Shown in pieces: positions 9,178 through 16,520 of a stretch of DNA of 64,000 nt. The stretch's first letter is position 1, and every line of letters starts with the position of its first letter. Both the position numbers and the translations under genes were made by a program. Origin of the DNA: JANMDN01 sp031376285 (GTDB lineage: Bacteria > Actinomycetota > Thermoleophilia > Miltoncostaeales > Miltoncostaeaceae); NCBI GenBank assembly GCA_031376285.1, contig JANMDN010000068.1:1-64000 (forward strand). Reading direction: 5' to 3'. The notes under the pieces are model-generated. The model saw only the letters and a program-made list of their open reading frames with translations. It was not told the origin of the DNA and did no database searches.

Positions 9178-11538
9178 CTACGGCCCTGGACTTGGGGGCT
9201 TCTTCAACGGCTTCGTCCCGAGGACGATCAGCAGGTCGTAGGTGAGGTCGCCCTTGACAGCAGTAGAGTCCTCGGGCGTCTTGAGGAACTCAGTCGGAAG
9301 GCCCTCTGTGGATCCTCCCCGGGCGATTCCAAGGCGTCGGGCGAACGTCGCACCCGCCCCTTCCTTGCCCGGTGCCCAGAGGACGAACGACTCCTCTGGC
9401 GGGTCAGAATCGGTCAGGTACCTACCACCAGCCATGGTCGCGCCACGAAGCTCGCCAAATCGGATCTTGGAGTTGACGATCCAGGGCGGGGTGGAACGGT
9501 TGGAGAAATCCACGATGCCGACTCTCACCCCTGCGACCGGCGACGCAGAGGCCGTGATTGGCTCGGCCTTAGACAGGCGACTGACCAGCTCCGGCGGGGC
9601 GGCGAGGGCCGGCGCGGTCACGTCGAGCAGGACGGTACTTCCGGCGGGCATCGCGCTACCGCCCTCGGGAACCTGCCCGACAACCGTGTCGGCCCCATCA
9701 AAGCCAACACGACTCGTCGAGCGAATCTCGACCTTGAAGCCGGCGTCCAAGAGCTTGCGCTTGGCATCCTCGACGGAGACCGACGGCCCCGTTCGCGGTA
9801 CGCCGAGGCTGGAGCCCATGACGTCGGGAACAGCGACGCCCTCGCCGGCTGGGACGCGGACCAGCTCAGGTAGTTCGCGAGGAGGCTGCGGCGACGAACC
9901 GACCGACAGCTGAAAACGGACTCCCGCAAGGCGTCCGAGTTCATGTCCTTCGCTGTCGCGCGCGATGAGGGCGAGTGGTGTACCTCGCCCCTGGGGAATG
10001 AGCACCCAGAAGCCGCCGCCGAGCGGGAGTTCTTCCTCGCCATTGCGGTAGAGCGCCGTGACGCGAGCAACTCGTGACGAGGCCCTTCCGATCATGAGGG
10101 CAAGCCCCGCTGGGCCGGTCTCGGATCCTCCGGCTTCCAGAGGAAATACCCCGGGCTTCTCAAGATTCGAGAACTCCACCCCCCCAAGGACTCCACCTCC
10201 ACCTGCACCAGAGCCGGGACCAAGCGTGATGAGGAAGCCGACTTCTCGTCCGGTCGAGTCCTGGGGCTGCACAAGGTTCCCAAGTAGGCCGCGAACGGTC
10301 CAAGCCTCTGCTCGACCCTCGGGAAAGTCAGCGATGATGTGCCGAACGAGCTTCGTCGGCGCCGTGATGCTGCCGCCCGATGGGTATCCCCGCATCGTCT
10401 GACGAATCCCCACGCTGACCTTCGGATCGTCGATGTCCAGCGCCTCAGCGTCGACGCGCGGAGGGGGTTCGTGCCCCAGGCTCGAAAGGGTCACCGTGCG
10501 ACCGGGAGCCATCGCGACGCCGACCTCGGGGAATTGACGAACAACTTCTCCCGCGCGAGCCAGCCGAGCGCCGCGGCCTGCATCAAGGCGCTCCATATAG
10601 ATCACGCGGTCCACGTCGTCGAGCGTCCTGAGCTGAACGACAAAACCAAGGGCTTCCAAGCGGGCGACGGACGCGTCGAGGTCGACGCCGACGACTCCTG
10701 GGATCGTCGGACCAGCATCGGCGGCGCCAAGTGGCTGAGCCGGATCGATCGGTCGCCGCGCAATTGGGTCGGCCCCAGGGATGCGTGCGAGTTCGCTTCG
10801 GTCCCGGCCATAGGCATGGACCTGGAACCCCGCGACTGGTGCACCATCGACCGCCGCAATCCAGTACCCGTGAGCGACAGCTCCCGTCTCGTCGCTTGTC
10901 TCGGTCCGGAGTTTGATACCCACGACCTCGGGCAAGGCGCGGCCACCAACCGCCCAGTTTCTTCGACCACGACCTCCTACGCATTGAATGATCGCGACCG
11001 AACTTGGATCAGGAGCCGGGCCGCAGCGGGAGCTTCCTTCCCACCCCGATTTCGGGCTCGTGATGAGCGTCTGCTCCAGACCGAAACGCCGATCAAACCA
11101 AGTCCATAGCGCATAGGGCCCTTCAGGCCGGTCGACGAACACCTGTCGTCGCAGCGTCCCCGGGCTGATCGACGCTCCGTTCGCTTTCAGGTCTTGGGGT
11201 ACCTCGTCAGACTCGACCGGGATCGCCGGTTGATCGTCAGCCGGGGTGACCGTGCGCTTCGTCGGCCCGTCGCCGCCGAGGCTGATTTTCACCGTTGTCC
11301 CGTCGTCCAGCCATGGGCGTGCGACGAGCAGCGAGACACCGCCAGCCAGTGCCGCCACGCCGAGTGAGCCGGCCAGCAGCCTCCGCATCGGGAGCCACAC
11401 TGGCAGCCGGGGGCGGTGAGAGCCGTCTCGGACGAAACGATCCATGAGCGCTTGCTCCGTCCGGCTCGTCACTGCCGGGCCAGGAGGGGCGACATGCTGG
11501 CGTACGTCGCGAAGTCGGCTTTCGAGGTCAGGGCTCAT
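9178..11538 (-). CDS. large PASTA-repeat membrane protein paired with an ECF sigma factor
   Basis: 786-aa protein. Residues 1-50 are cytoplasmic with a short SPDLESRLRDVRQHV helix; one transmembrane helix follows (about 53-72, LLAGSLGVAALAGGVSLLVA); the rest is predicted extracytoplasmic. Two PASTA-like modules are visible: GVVGVDLDASVARLEALGF ending in VAMAPGRTVTL, and VAVPDVMGSSLG...SVEDAKRKLLDAGF ending in AMPAGSTVLLDV. PASTA domains typically bind peptidoglycan or beta-lactams. The start overlaps the sigma-factor stop by 4 nt, the normal arrangement for a sigma/anti-sigma pair. I therefore infer a membrane anti-sigma or envelope sensor, although no zinc (ZAS) motif is visible. Much of the ectodomain is unrecognised. 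Confidence 0.75.
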   Translation of the reverse strand: MSPDLESRLRDVRQHVAPPGPAVTSRTEQALMDRFVRDGSHRPRLPVWLPMRRLLAGSLGVAALAGGVSLLVARPWLDDGTTVKISLGGDGPTKRTVTPADDQPAIPVESDEVPQDLKANGASISPGTLRRQVFVDRPEGPYALWTWFDRRFGLEQTLITSPKSGWEGSSRCGPAPDPSSVAIIQCVGGRGRRNWAVGGRALPEVVGIKLRTETSDETGAVAHGYWIAAVDGAPVAGFQVHAYGRDRSELARIPGADPIARRPIDPAQPLGAADAGPTIPGVVGVDLDASVARLEALGFVVQLRTLDDVDRVIYMERLDAGRGARLARAGEVVRQFPEVGVAMAPGRTVTLSSLGHEPPPRVDAEALDIDDPKVSVGIRQTMRGYPSGGSITAPTKLVRHIIADFPEGRAEAWTVRGLLGNLVQPQDSTGREVGFLITLGPGSGAGGGGVLGGVEFSNLEKPGVFPLEAGGSETGPAGLALMIGRASSRVARVTALYRNGEEELPLGGGFWVLIPQGRGTPLALIARDSEGHELGRLAGVRFQLSVGSSPQPPRELPELVRVPAGEGVAVPDVMGSSLGVPRTGPSVSVEDAKRKLLDAGFKVEIRSTSRVGFDGADTVVGQVPEGGSAMPAGSTVLLDVTAPALAAPPELVSRLSKAEPITASASPVAGVRVGIVDFSNRSTPPWIVNSKIRFGELRGATMAGGRYLTDSDPPEESFVLWAPGKEGAGATFARRLGIARGGSTEGLPTEFLKTPEDSTAVKGDLTYDLLIVLGTKPLKKPPSPGP

Positions 11539-12058
11539 GCGGGCACCTCCATGGCGGAGCGAAGATCCTTGAGTGCGCGCGACAGGCGCGAATGAACGGT
11601 TCCTTCCGGGATGTCCAGGACGGATGCGATCTCCGGCAGGGTGTAATCAAGCCAGTAGTGCATGACGACCACCGCACGCCGGTCCGGGGTCAGTCGCGCC
11701 ACCGCCGCGCGAAGGGGCTCGTTGGAGCCGCCGTGTTCTGGCGCCGCGAGGTCACCTGCCGAGTCGATCGACACCGTTGGCCGCACGCGGCGCATCTCGT
11801 CGATCGAACGGTTCACCGCGATTCGGTGAATCCAGGTGCGAAACGACGACCGACCATCGAAGCGTGCAAGCGATCGGAATGCCCGTTCGAACGCGTCTTG
11901 GGCGATGTCGGCGGCGGCGGTAGTGCTCCCGGTGAGTCCCGATGCGAGGCGGTGAACCCCGCTCCAGTGCTCGCGAAAAGGTCGGTCAGCGCGTCGCGCT
12001 CACCCCGAGCTGCGGCCCGAACGGTGTCGTGCTCGGAGCGCGAAGTGGTCATTGTCAT
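11535..12058 (-). pseudogene. ECF RNA polymerase sigma factor, -1 frameshift
   Basis: The N-terminal part (from 12058) reads ARGERDALTDLF and then goes out of frame. Shifting -1 immediately after the Phe codon restores a perfect sigma70 region 2 (REHWSGVHRLASGLTGS, AADIAQDAFERAF, RFDGRSSFRTWIHRIAVNRSIDEM). This continues into region 4 (LPEIASVLDIPEGTVHSRLSRALKDL). The shift maps to a run of four A on the plus strand (11976-11979), where five would keep the frame. All domain residues on both sides are intact, so the lesion is recent, an assembly indel, or a -1 recoding event. The gene overlaps the downstream PASTA gene by ATGA. As read, the sequence encodes two fragments only. Confidence 0.85.
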
Positions 12059-12110
12059 TGCGGGTTAGACGCACCGGACGCGCGATCTTGTCCCGCACGT
12101 CATCCAGGAA

Positions 12111-12542
12111 CTACGAATCGAGCGGGTGACGCCAACGAAGGCCGGGAAAGCGGGCGTAGCCCCGATCAGCCGTGACCCACTCACAGCCGCTCTCGATCGC
12201 AAGGGCCGCGTGATAGGCGTCGGCGACGAGGTTGCCGCGTGCCTCAGCCCGCTGGCACAGATCATTGAAGATTGACCAATGCCGGCCGCCTGGGCGGACG
12301 ATGACGCAGTTGCCGGAGGTGCGGATGACTTTGGTGAACCCCAGTGCGCGTTGAATCGGCGTCGGATATTCAAAGATTTTTGGGTTGGTTGCGATACGGA
12401 CGAATCCCGAGAGCACCAGCTCGCTGATGGCAAACGAACGGTCGCCGTTCAGCACATCTTCCAGCCACGCGCGATGCTCGTCATGGCGAGGTGATTCTTC
12501 GCGGTGGGCGTAAATGAGGACGTTGACATCAGGAAGGAAAAT
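12111..12542 (-). CDS. VapC-type PIN-domain toxin, ATT start proposed
   Basis: 143-aa PIN ribonuclease with the acidic active site: Asp5 in FLPDVNVLIYAHRE, Glu in AISELVLSGFVRIAT, Asp in NLVADAYHAALAIE and Asp in WVTADRGYARFPGL. It likely cleaves tRNA or rRNA and is neutralised by the overlapping RHH antitoxin. The first ATG/GTG/TTG codon would delete the N-terminal strand and the first catalytic Asp. The frame is closed by TGA a few codons above, leaving ATT at 12540-12542, preceded by an excellent GGAGGG ribosome site 5-6 nt upstream and lying inside the antitoxin 3' end. I infer an AUU start, which would keep toxin synthesis low and coupled to the antitoxin. Confidence 0.85.
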   Translation of the reverse strand: MFLPDVNVLIYAHREESPRHDEHRAWLEDVLNGDRSFAISELVLSGFVRIATNPKIFEYPTPIQRALGFTKVIRTSGNCVIVRPGGRHWSIFNDLCQRAEARGNLVADAYHAALAIESGCEWVTADRGYARFPGLRWRHPLDS

Positions 12543-12774
12543 CGTTTCCCTCCATCAATTCAAGGAGGCCCGCTGAATCGTTGAGGTCGACCCCGGGAAG
12601 GGTCCCGCCGCGGCCATAGGTCGGAAGCCGGATTGGGGTCCGAACGACCGTGCTCGGCGCGATTTCCTTTCGGAGTGCGGTGTCGATGAGCGCGGTCAGG
12701 GTCATTCCTCGCTCAGTCGCGGCCTTCTTTGCCTGAGCGAGAAGATCGTCTGCGAGACGGATGGTGGTTCGCAT
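12529..12774 (-). CDS. RHH antitoxin of the vapBC pair
   Basis: 81-aa antitoxin starting at the conserved MRTTIRLADDLLAQAKKAATERGMTLTALIDTALR, a ribbon-helix-helix DNA-binding domain, followed by a flexible toxin-wrapping tail (GGTLPGVDLNDSAGLLELM). An upstream in-frame ATG at 12792 would add six residues that are not part of the fold, so 12774 is preferred. It overlaps the toxin gene by 14 nt. It probably represses its own promoter through the inverted repeat at 12781-12801. Confidence 0.88.
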   Translation of the reverse strand: MRTTIRLADDLLAQAKKAATERGMTLTALIDTALRKEIAPSTVVRTPIRLPTYGRGGTLPGVDLNDSAGLLELMEGNDFPS

Positions 12775-12780
12775 ATGCCT

Positions 12781-12801
12781 TGATGCTAGCAATTGGCATC
12801 A
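12781..12801. promoter_or_regulatory. inverted repeat, probable vapB operator
   Basis: TGATGC and GCATCA arms separated by 9 bp, immediately upstream of the antitoxin start at 12774. The position and size fit an RHH-antitoxin operator. Confidence 0.5.
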
Positions 12802-12861
12802 GTATGTCTAGACAAAAGCGATCGTTGCTCGAGGGCGGTATCCGGCCCCTCAGCTGATCGA

Positions 12862-13017
12862 TCAGTCCTGGGCTGAGATCCAGAAACGTTTGGCCGGAGA
12901 GGTCTCGCGGACACGCGCCAGGACGAGGTGAATGGTCTCGGTGACCGTTTTCGCATTGAGCGCCGCTCGGGCTTCGGCGATGAGATCTTCATCGAGGATC
13001 AGCGTGGTTCGTCGCAT
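12862..13017 (-). CDS. orphan VapB-type antitoxin
   Basis: 51-aa protein starting MRRTTLILDEDLIAEARAAL and continuing NAKTVTETIHLVLARVRETS, which matches the short VapB/DUF2191 type of RHH antitoxin. No PIN partner is encoded on either side: downstream is the vapBC operator and upstream is imuB on the other strand. It may be a solitary regulator or the survivor of a lost toxin-antitoxin pair. An inverted repeat (CGACAC/GTGTCG, 13081-13098) lies upstream and could be its operator. A much longer frame on this strand through imuB is a shadow. Confidence 0.7.
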   Translation of the reverse strand: MRRTTLILDEDLIAEARAALNAKTVTETIHLVLARVRETSPAKRFWISAQD

Positions 13018-13080
13018 GGGCGGCTCCTGAGGGTCGATGACGCGTGCCTTGGCAGCATCGCGCACCAAAGCGTCACAGCG

Positions 13081-13098
13081 CGACACGTTTCTGTGTCG
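13081..13098. promoter_or_regulatory. inverted repeat CGACAC-N6-GTGTCG
   Basis: Perfect 6-bp arms in the 114-bp divergent region between the orphan antitoxin and imuB. It is a candidate operator for the antitoxin, with no direct evidence. Confidence 0.35.
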
Positions 13099-13125
13099 GG
13101 GCTCGACCAGAAGCGTCACAAATGA

Positions 13126-13137
13126 GAACATGTGTTC
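13126..13137. promoter_or_regulatory. LexA (SOS) box at imuB
   Basis: GAACATGTGTTC fits the Gram-positive LexA pattern GAAC-N4-GTTC. It overlaps the imuB GTG start at 13132, and the dnaE2 gene has the same motif directly before its ATG. This indicates SOS induction and implies a very short or absent 5' leader. Confidence 0.8.
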
Positions 13138-14343
13138 GTGATCGTCGCCGTCTGGATTCCCTCCTTTGCCCTTCGGGTCGCGCTGAACGGCGCCCGCAAG
13201 CCATTCGATGCCCTCATCGCCATCGCTCCTCAGCCCGGCGCGACGCAGGTCGTTGGAGAGTGCACCCCCGCTGCGACAGCGCAAGGAGTTCAGGAAGGGC
13301 TCTCGGTCGGTGAAGCGCTCGCTCGTTGCCCGACCCTTGAGCTGGTGAGCGCCGATCCCGACGCCGTCTCCCGCGCACGCGAGCGTGTCACGACGAGTCT
13401 CGAAGGGATCGGCGCAGCAGTCGAGGTTGGCGAGGACGCCTGGTGTTTTGAAGGGCGCGGGCTCGAACGCCTCTACGGGGGCCTCGACGGGGTCCTTCGC
13501 AAGGCACGCACGAGCATTTGGGTGGGCGCCGACCCACGCCTGGGCGTTGCCATGACCAGGTTCGTTGCGATCCAAGCCGCGCGCGAAGCGCTCTCGAAAC
13601 AACCACAGGTGATTACTGTTGGCGAGGAGGCGGCGTTCCTCGCGCCCCTTCCCGCCGGGTGCCTGCCACTTAACCGGCGCGCACTGGAGGCGCTCGCAAA
13701 CCTCGGCATCGACCGCGTCGGACGCTTCGCAGACCTCCCCGCACGCTCGGTGCTCGACCGTTTCGGACCCACCGGGCATCACGCATGGGGCCTCGCCCGA
13801 GGCGAGGACGGCCGGCCACTTCGTCCGCGAACACCACCTCAGGATGTCGAGGCAACAATGCGCTTTCCCGAATCGGTCGGGGCACTTGCCGCGATCGAGG
13901 AGTCGGCACGCATCCTTCTTCACGAACTGTCCGACACAGCGACCGCCCGAGGACGCGCATTTCGTTCGCTCACCCTGCGCGCGGGCCTTGAAGGGGGTGG
14001 CTCCTGGACACACACCCTTGCGCTACGCGAAGCGACCGCCGATCCCGAGCGCCTCACCGTCGCAAGCCTCCCCCACCTCGCCCGGGTCGCCGCTCCGGTC
14101 GAGTGGATCGCGATTCGGGGCGACGCCTCTGGCGCCCTCGACGGCCACCAGCTCGTGCTCACCGACACGGGCGGCGAGGAGCGCAGGCGACGCACCGACG
14201 AGGCCGCCCGTCAGGTGCAGTCAGGAAGTGGACGCGACGCGGTGATGCGTCTTGTTGAGCTTGAGCCATGGTCACGACTACCGGAGCGCCGATGGGCACT
14301 CGTTCCGTTCACGGGCTCTCCGAGCCTCAATCCCTCCAGGTAA
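13132..14343 (+). CDS. imuB: ImuB, Y-family polymerase-like mutasome protein
   Basis: 403-aa catalytically inactive Y-family relative that recruits the error-prone polymerase DnaE2 to the sliding clamp during SOS mutagenesis. The fold is visible from VIVAVWIPSFALRVAL through GLSVGEALARCPTLELV, the palm region (CFEGRGLERLYGGLDGVLRKA), the helix-hairpin-helix area (ALANLGIDRVGRFADLPARSVLDRFG) and the little-finger part. The acidic DE pair needed for catalysis is absent, as in other ImuB proteins. Start is GTG 13132 or GTG 13138, both touching the LexA box. The usual ImuA'/SulA-like partner is not upstream. It is followed by an overlapping DUF6504 gene, and dnaE2 lies 3.3 kb downstream on the same strand. 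Confidence 0.9.
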   Translation: MFVIVAVWIPSFALRVALNGARKPFDALIAIAPQPGATQVVGECTPAATAQGVQEGLSVGEALARCPTLELVSADPDAVSRARERVTTSLEGIGAAVEVGEDAWCFEGRGLERLYGGLDGVLRKARTSIWVGADPRLGVAMTRFVAIQAAREALSKQPQVITVGEEAAFLAPLPAGCLPLNRRALEALANLGIDRVGRFADLPARSVLDRFGPTGHHAWGLARGEDGRPLRPRTPPQDVEATMRFPESVGALAAIEESARILLHELSDTATARGRAFRSLTLRAGLEGGGSWTHTLALREATADPERLTVASLPHLARVAAPVEWIAIRGDASGALDGHQLVLTDTGGEERRRRTDEAARQVQSGSGRDAVMRLVELEPWSRLPERRWALVPFTGSPSLNPSR

Positions 14344-14549
14344 TCACCGCCCCGGACGGCACCCCGCATGCGTTGCACGTCGGGGACCGTCGCCGGGCCG
14401 TGATCGCCATCCGTGAGGACTGGCTCGTCCAGGACCGCTGGTGGACAAGCGAACCCGTCGACCGGCACTACTTCGAGCTGCTCGTCGAGCCCGGTCGCGT
14501 GATGGTGATCTACCGCGAGCTGCGCGCGAACCAATGGTTTCGCCACTGA
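14268..14549 (+). CDS. DUF6504-like protein downstream of imuB
   Basis: 93-aa protein overlapping the imuB 3' end by 76 nt. The core (about residues 20-93) has the pattern GTPHALHVGDRRRAVIAIREDW, VQDRWWTSEPVDRHYFELLV and VMVIYRELRANQWF. This resembles the small DUF6504 proteins commonly encoded next to ImuB in actinobacteria, rich in Trp and short beta strands. The alternative start ATG 14292 also falls in the overlap. By genomic association it probably belongs to the translesion mutasome, but no biochemical role is known to me. The family call rests on pattern and context. Confidence 0.6.
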   Translation: MVTTTGAPMGTRSVHGLSEPQSLQVITAPDGTPHALHVGDRRRAVIAIREDWLVQDRWWTSEPVDRHYFELLVEPGRVMVIYRELRANQWFRH

Positions 14550-14606
14550 CGCCAGCGCGCGCAGGTGGGAAACTGATCTACTCGCCCTGCGATCTGTCGA
14601 GAACCA

Positions 14607-15254
14607 ATGACGACCACACCGCCAAGCTGGCCACTTGACCTCCTCGACTGGAAACGCCGCGTGGCAGACATGTACCTCGCCGCTCGGTCGGCTGAAGGCG
14701 GCCTCGATGCCCTGACCGCGTTTCGGGCCAGCAAGGATGCGCTCTTTCGGAGCCACCCGCAGAGCCCGCTGACCGCTGGCACGCGCACGACGTTCACCGG
14801 ACTCGACTACTTCGAGCACCACCCGGATCTCCGCACCGAGTGCCCGATCGAACCCGCATCGGACGACACGGATGCGGACATCTCCCTGCCTGTGCTCAGC
14901 GGAGAGGCCGTTCGCGCGCGCCGGATCGGTCACGTTCGCCCAGCGATGGACGGCAGCGCCGTCACGCTCGCCGTCTACTGGCTGGAGGGCTACGGCGGCG
15001 GCATCATCATCCCGTTTCGCGACGCGACCTCCGGGACCGAAACGTACGGAGGGGGGCGCTACCTGCTCGACACGATCAAGAGTGCCGACCTCGGTGCATC
15101 GTCTAACGGCGCGGGGCTCATCATCGACTTCAACTACGCCTACAACCCGTCTTGCGCTTACGACCCCGAGTGGGTCTGCCCGCTCGCGCCGATCGAGAAC
15201 CGCTTGGCAATCGAGATCCGCGCGGGAGAGCGACTCGCCCCCGGTGCTTACTAG
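14607..15254 (+). CDS. DUF1684 protein
   Basis: 215-aa cytoplasmic protein. The C-terminal signature is typical of DUF1684: ETYGGGRYLLDTIK, LIIDFNYAYNPSCAYDP, WVCPLAPIENRLAIEIRAGE. The N-terminal part has the common LDWKRRVADMYLAAR and FRASKDALFRSHPQSPL motifs. No enzymatic residue is established for this family. It lies 57 nt after the DUF6504 gene on the same strand and could be in the same transcript; a mutagenesis role is not implied. Confidence 0.85.
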   Translation: MTTTPPSWPLDLLDWKRRVADMYLAARSAEGGLDALTAFRASKDALFRSHPQSPLTAGTRTTFTGLDYFEHHPDLRTECPIEPASDDTDADISLPVLSGEAVRARRIGHVRPAMDGSAVTLAVYWLEGYGGGIIIPFRDATSGTETYGGGRYLLDTIKSADLGASSNGAGLIIDFNYAYNPSCAYDPEWVCPLAPIENRLAIEIRAGERLAPGAY

Positions 15255-15489
15255 ACAGGATGGTTGATGCCGAATTGTGGTCGAAAGGTCCGGTGAGCGA
15301 GACCGAGCACAGGTGGACGCACCGCCAGGTGCGCCCACCGTCTGAAGCGTCGGCGCAAGCCGACGCGCAAGAGAACGCAGTGTCAGCCGGATATCGGGAA
15401 TATGCGGGCGACCAAGGACGCAGGATCGCGACGCGTCGCAGCCAGCGGATCTCCGCGAGAGTTTGGAATCAAGCATTTAGCATGAGGCG
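15255..15489. other. intergenic region
   Basis: 235 bp between the DUF1684 gene and the methyltransferase-like gene. I see no RNA gene or repeat; a TTAGCAT-like -10 lies just before the GTG at 15490. Confidence 0.3.
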
Positions 15490-16365
15490 GTGGCCAGCAA
15501 GCACCGACGCGACATTCCGAGCCCGCCTCCGTTCGAGATCCCAACCGACCATGTGGTGGTCGAGATTCGGGCCGATCCAACGCGGGCTGGCGGACGGCTC
15601 ATCAAGCAAGACGGCGTCGAGTCGAGCTACGTCGACCTGGCCGACCCGAAACACCTGGAGTTTGAGTACCTGCGCCACCTCGCGCAGCTTGTCGATCTGA
15701 CGCACCCTCGCAAGGAACCGCTCAACCTGGTCCAAATCGGCGGCGGGCCGTGTGTGTTTGCCCGCTACCTGGGCGCAACCCGACGCGCAGGTCACACAAT
15801 CGTCATCGAGCGCGACGCGGGCGTGATCGAGGTCGCCCGCGAGTGGCTGTGCCTTTCAGACACACCGCGCCTGGAGGTGCGAATCGGCGAGGGGCGCAGT
15901 GAGCTTCGATCGCTTCCCGACGCATCGGCGGATGTCGTCGTCATCGACGCGTTCAGCGGGATCGTCGTCCCCCACCACCTGTTGACGCGCGAGTTCCTCG
16001 AGGAAGGTCGTCGCGTGCTCCGCCCCGGTGGTCTCTGGGCGATCAACCTGATCGACATCCCTGAGCTCGGCATGACGAGAGCCGTCGCGGCCACCCTTGC
16101 CACGTGCTTTGGGCACGTGCTCCTCGTCGCCGACGCCGCCGTGATGGAGAACCGCTCCTCGGGAAACGTCGTACTTGCCGCAAGCGACCAGCCGCTTCCG
16201 GTCGACATCTTCACCCGGCTCGCCGCCGCCGACCAGACCCCTTGGGAGGTCCGCTCAGGACGACACCTCGGCCGCTTCGCCGACGGGGCTTTCCCCCTGT
16301 GCGACGACGTCGAACCCGACCATGAGCTTGCCCGCCTCGCGCCGATCTGGGGACGACGCTCGTGA
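15490..16365 (+). CDS. spermidine-synthase-like SAM-dependent transferase
   Basis: 291-aa Rossmann-fold protein of the spermine/spermidine synthase superfamily. Visible are LNLVQIGGGPCVFARYL (SAM-binding glycine motif), TIVIERDAGVIEVAREWL (acidic residue at the end of beta2), VRIGEGRSELRSL and DVVVIDAFSGIVVPHHLLTREFLEE (the D-A-F-S element of this group). The aminopropyltransferase active-site residues are not clearly conserved, so it is better called spermidine-synthase-like. Start GTG 15490. The substrate is unknown. Confidence 0.75.
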   Translation: MASKHRRDIPSPPPFEIPTDHVVVEIRADPTRAGGRLIKQDGVESSYVDLADPKHLEFEYLRHLAQLVDLTHPRKEPLNLVQIGGGPCVFARYLGATRRAGHTIVIERDAGVIEVAREWLCLSDTPRLEVRIGEGRSELRSLPDASADVVVIDAFSGIVVPHHLLTREFLEEGRRVLRPGGLWAINLIDIPELGMTRAVAATLATCFGHVLLVADAAVMENRSSGNVVLAASDQPLPVDIFTRLAAADQTPWEVRSGRHLGRFADGAFPLCDDVEPDHELARLAPIWGRRS

Positions 16366-16433
16366 AATCGCCAGCGCCTCGGGACGCCGACCTCGCCGCG
16401 ATCCGCGTTGGCTCGCTCAGAACACCCTCAGCT

Positions 16434-16460
16434 TTGAACCGGCTCGCACGAACCTATACT
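16434..16460 (+). promoter_or_regulatory. sigma70-like promoter of the lipoprotein gene
   Basis: TTGAAC (16434-16439) and TATACT (16455-16460), 15-16 nt apart depending on the -35 register. They lie about 60 nt before the GTG start at 16521, which itself has an AGGAG site. Confidence 0.5.
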
Positions 16461-16520
16461 CGCCCGACCCGACCTGCGGTCGCGGAGTTGCATCCGACCG
16501 CCGAATCAAGAGGAGCATCC

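Noticed and set aside
13081..13098. Second LexA box for imuB
   Set aside because: CGACAC-N6-GTGTCG does not match GAAC-N4-GTTC; kept only as an inverted repeat.
12862..14013. 383-codon minus-strand frame through imuB
   Set aside because: Only its last 51 codons form a recognisable protein (the orphan antitoxin) with its own ATG; the rest is antisense to imuB.
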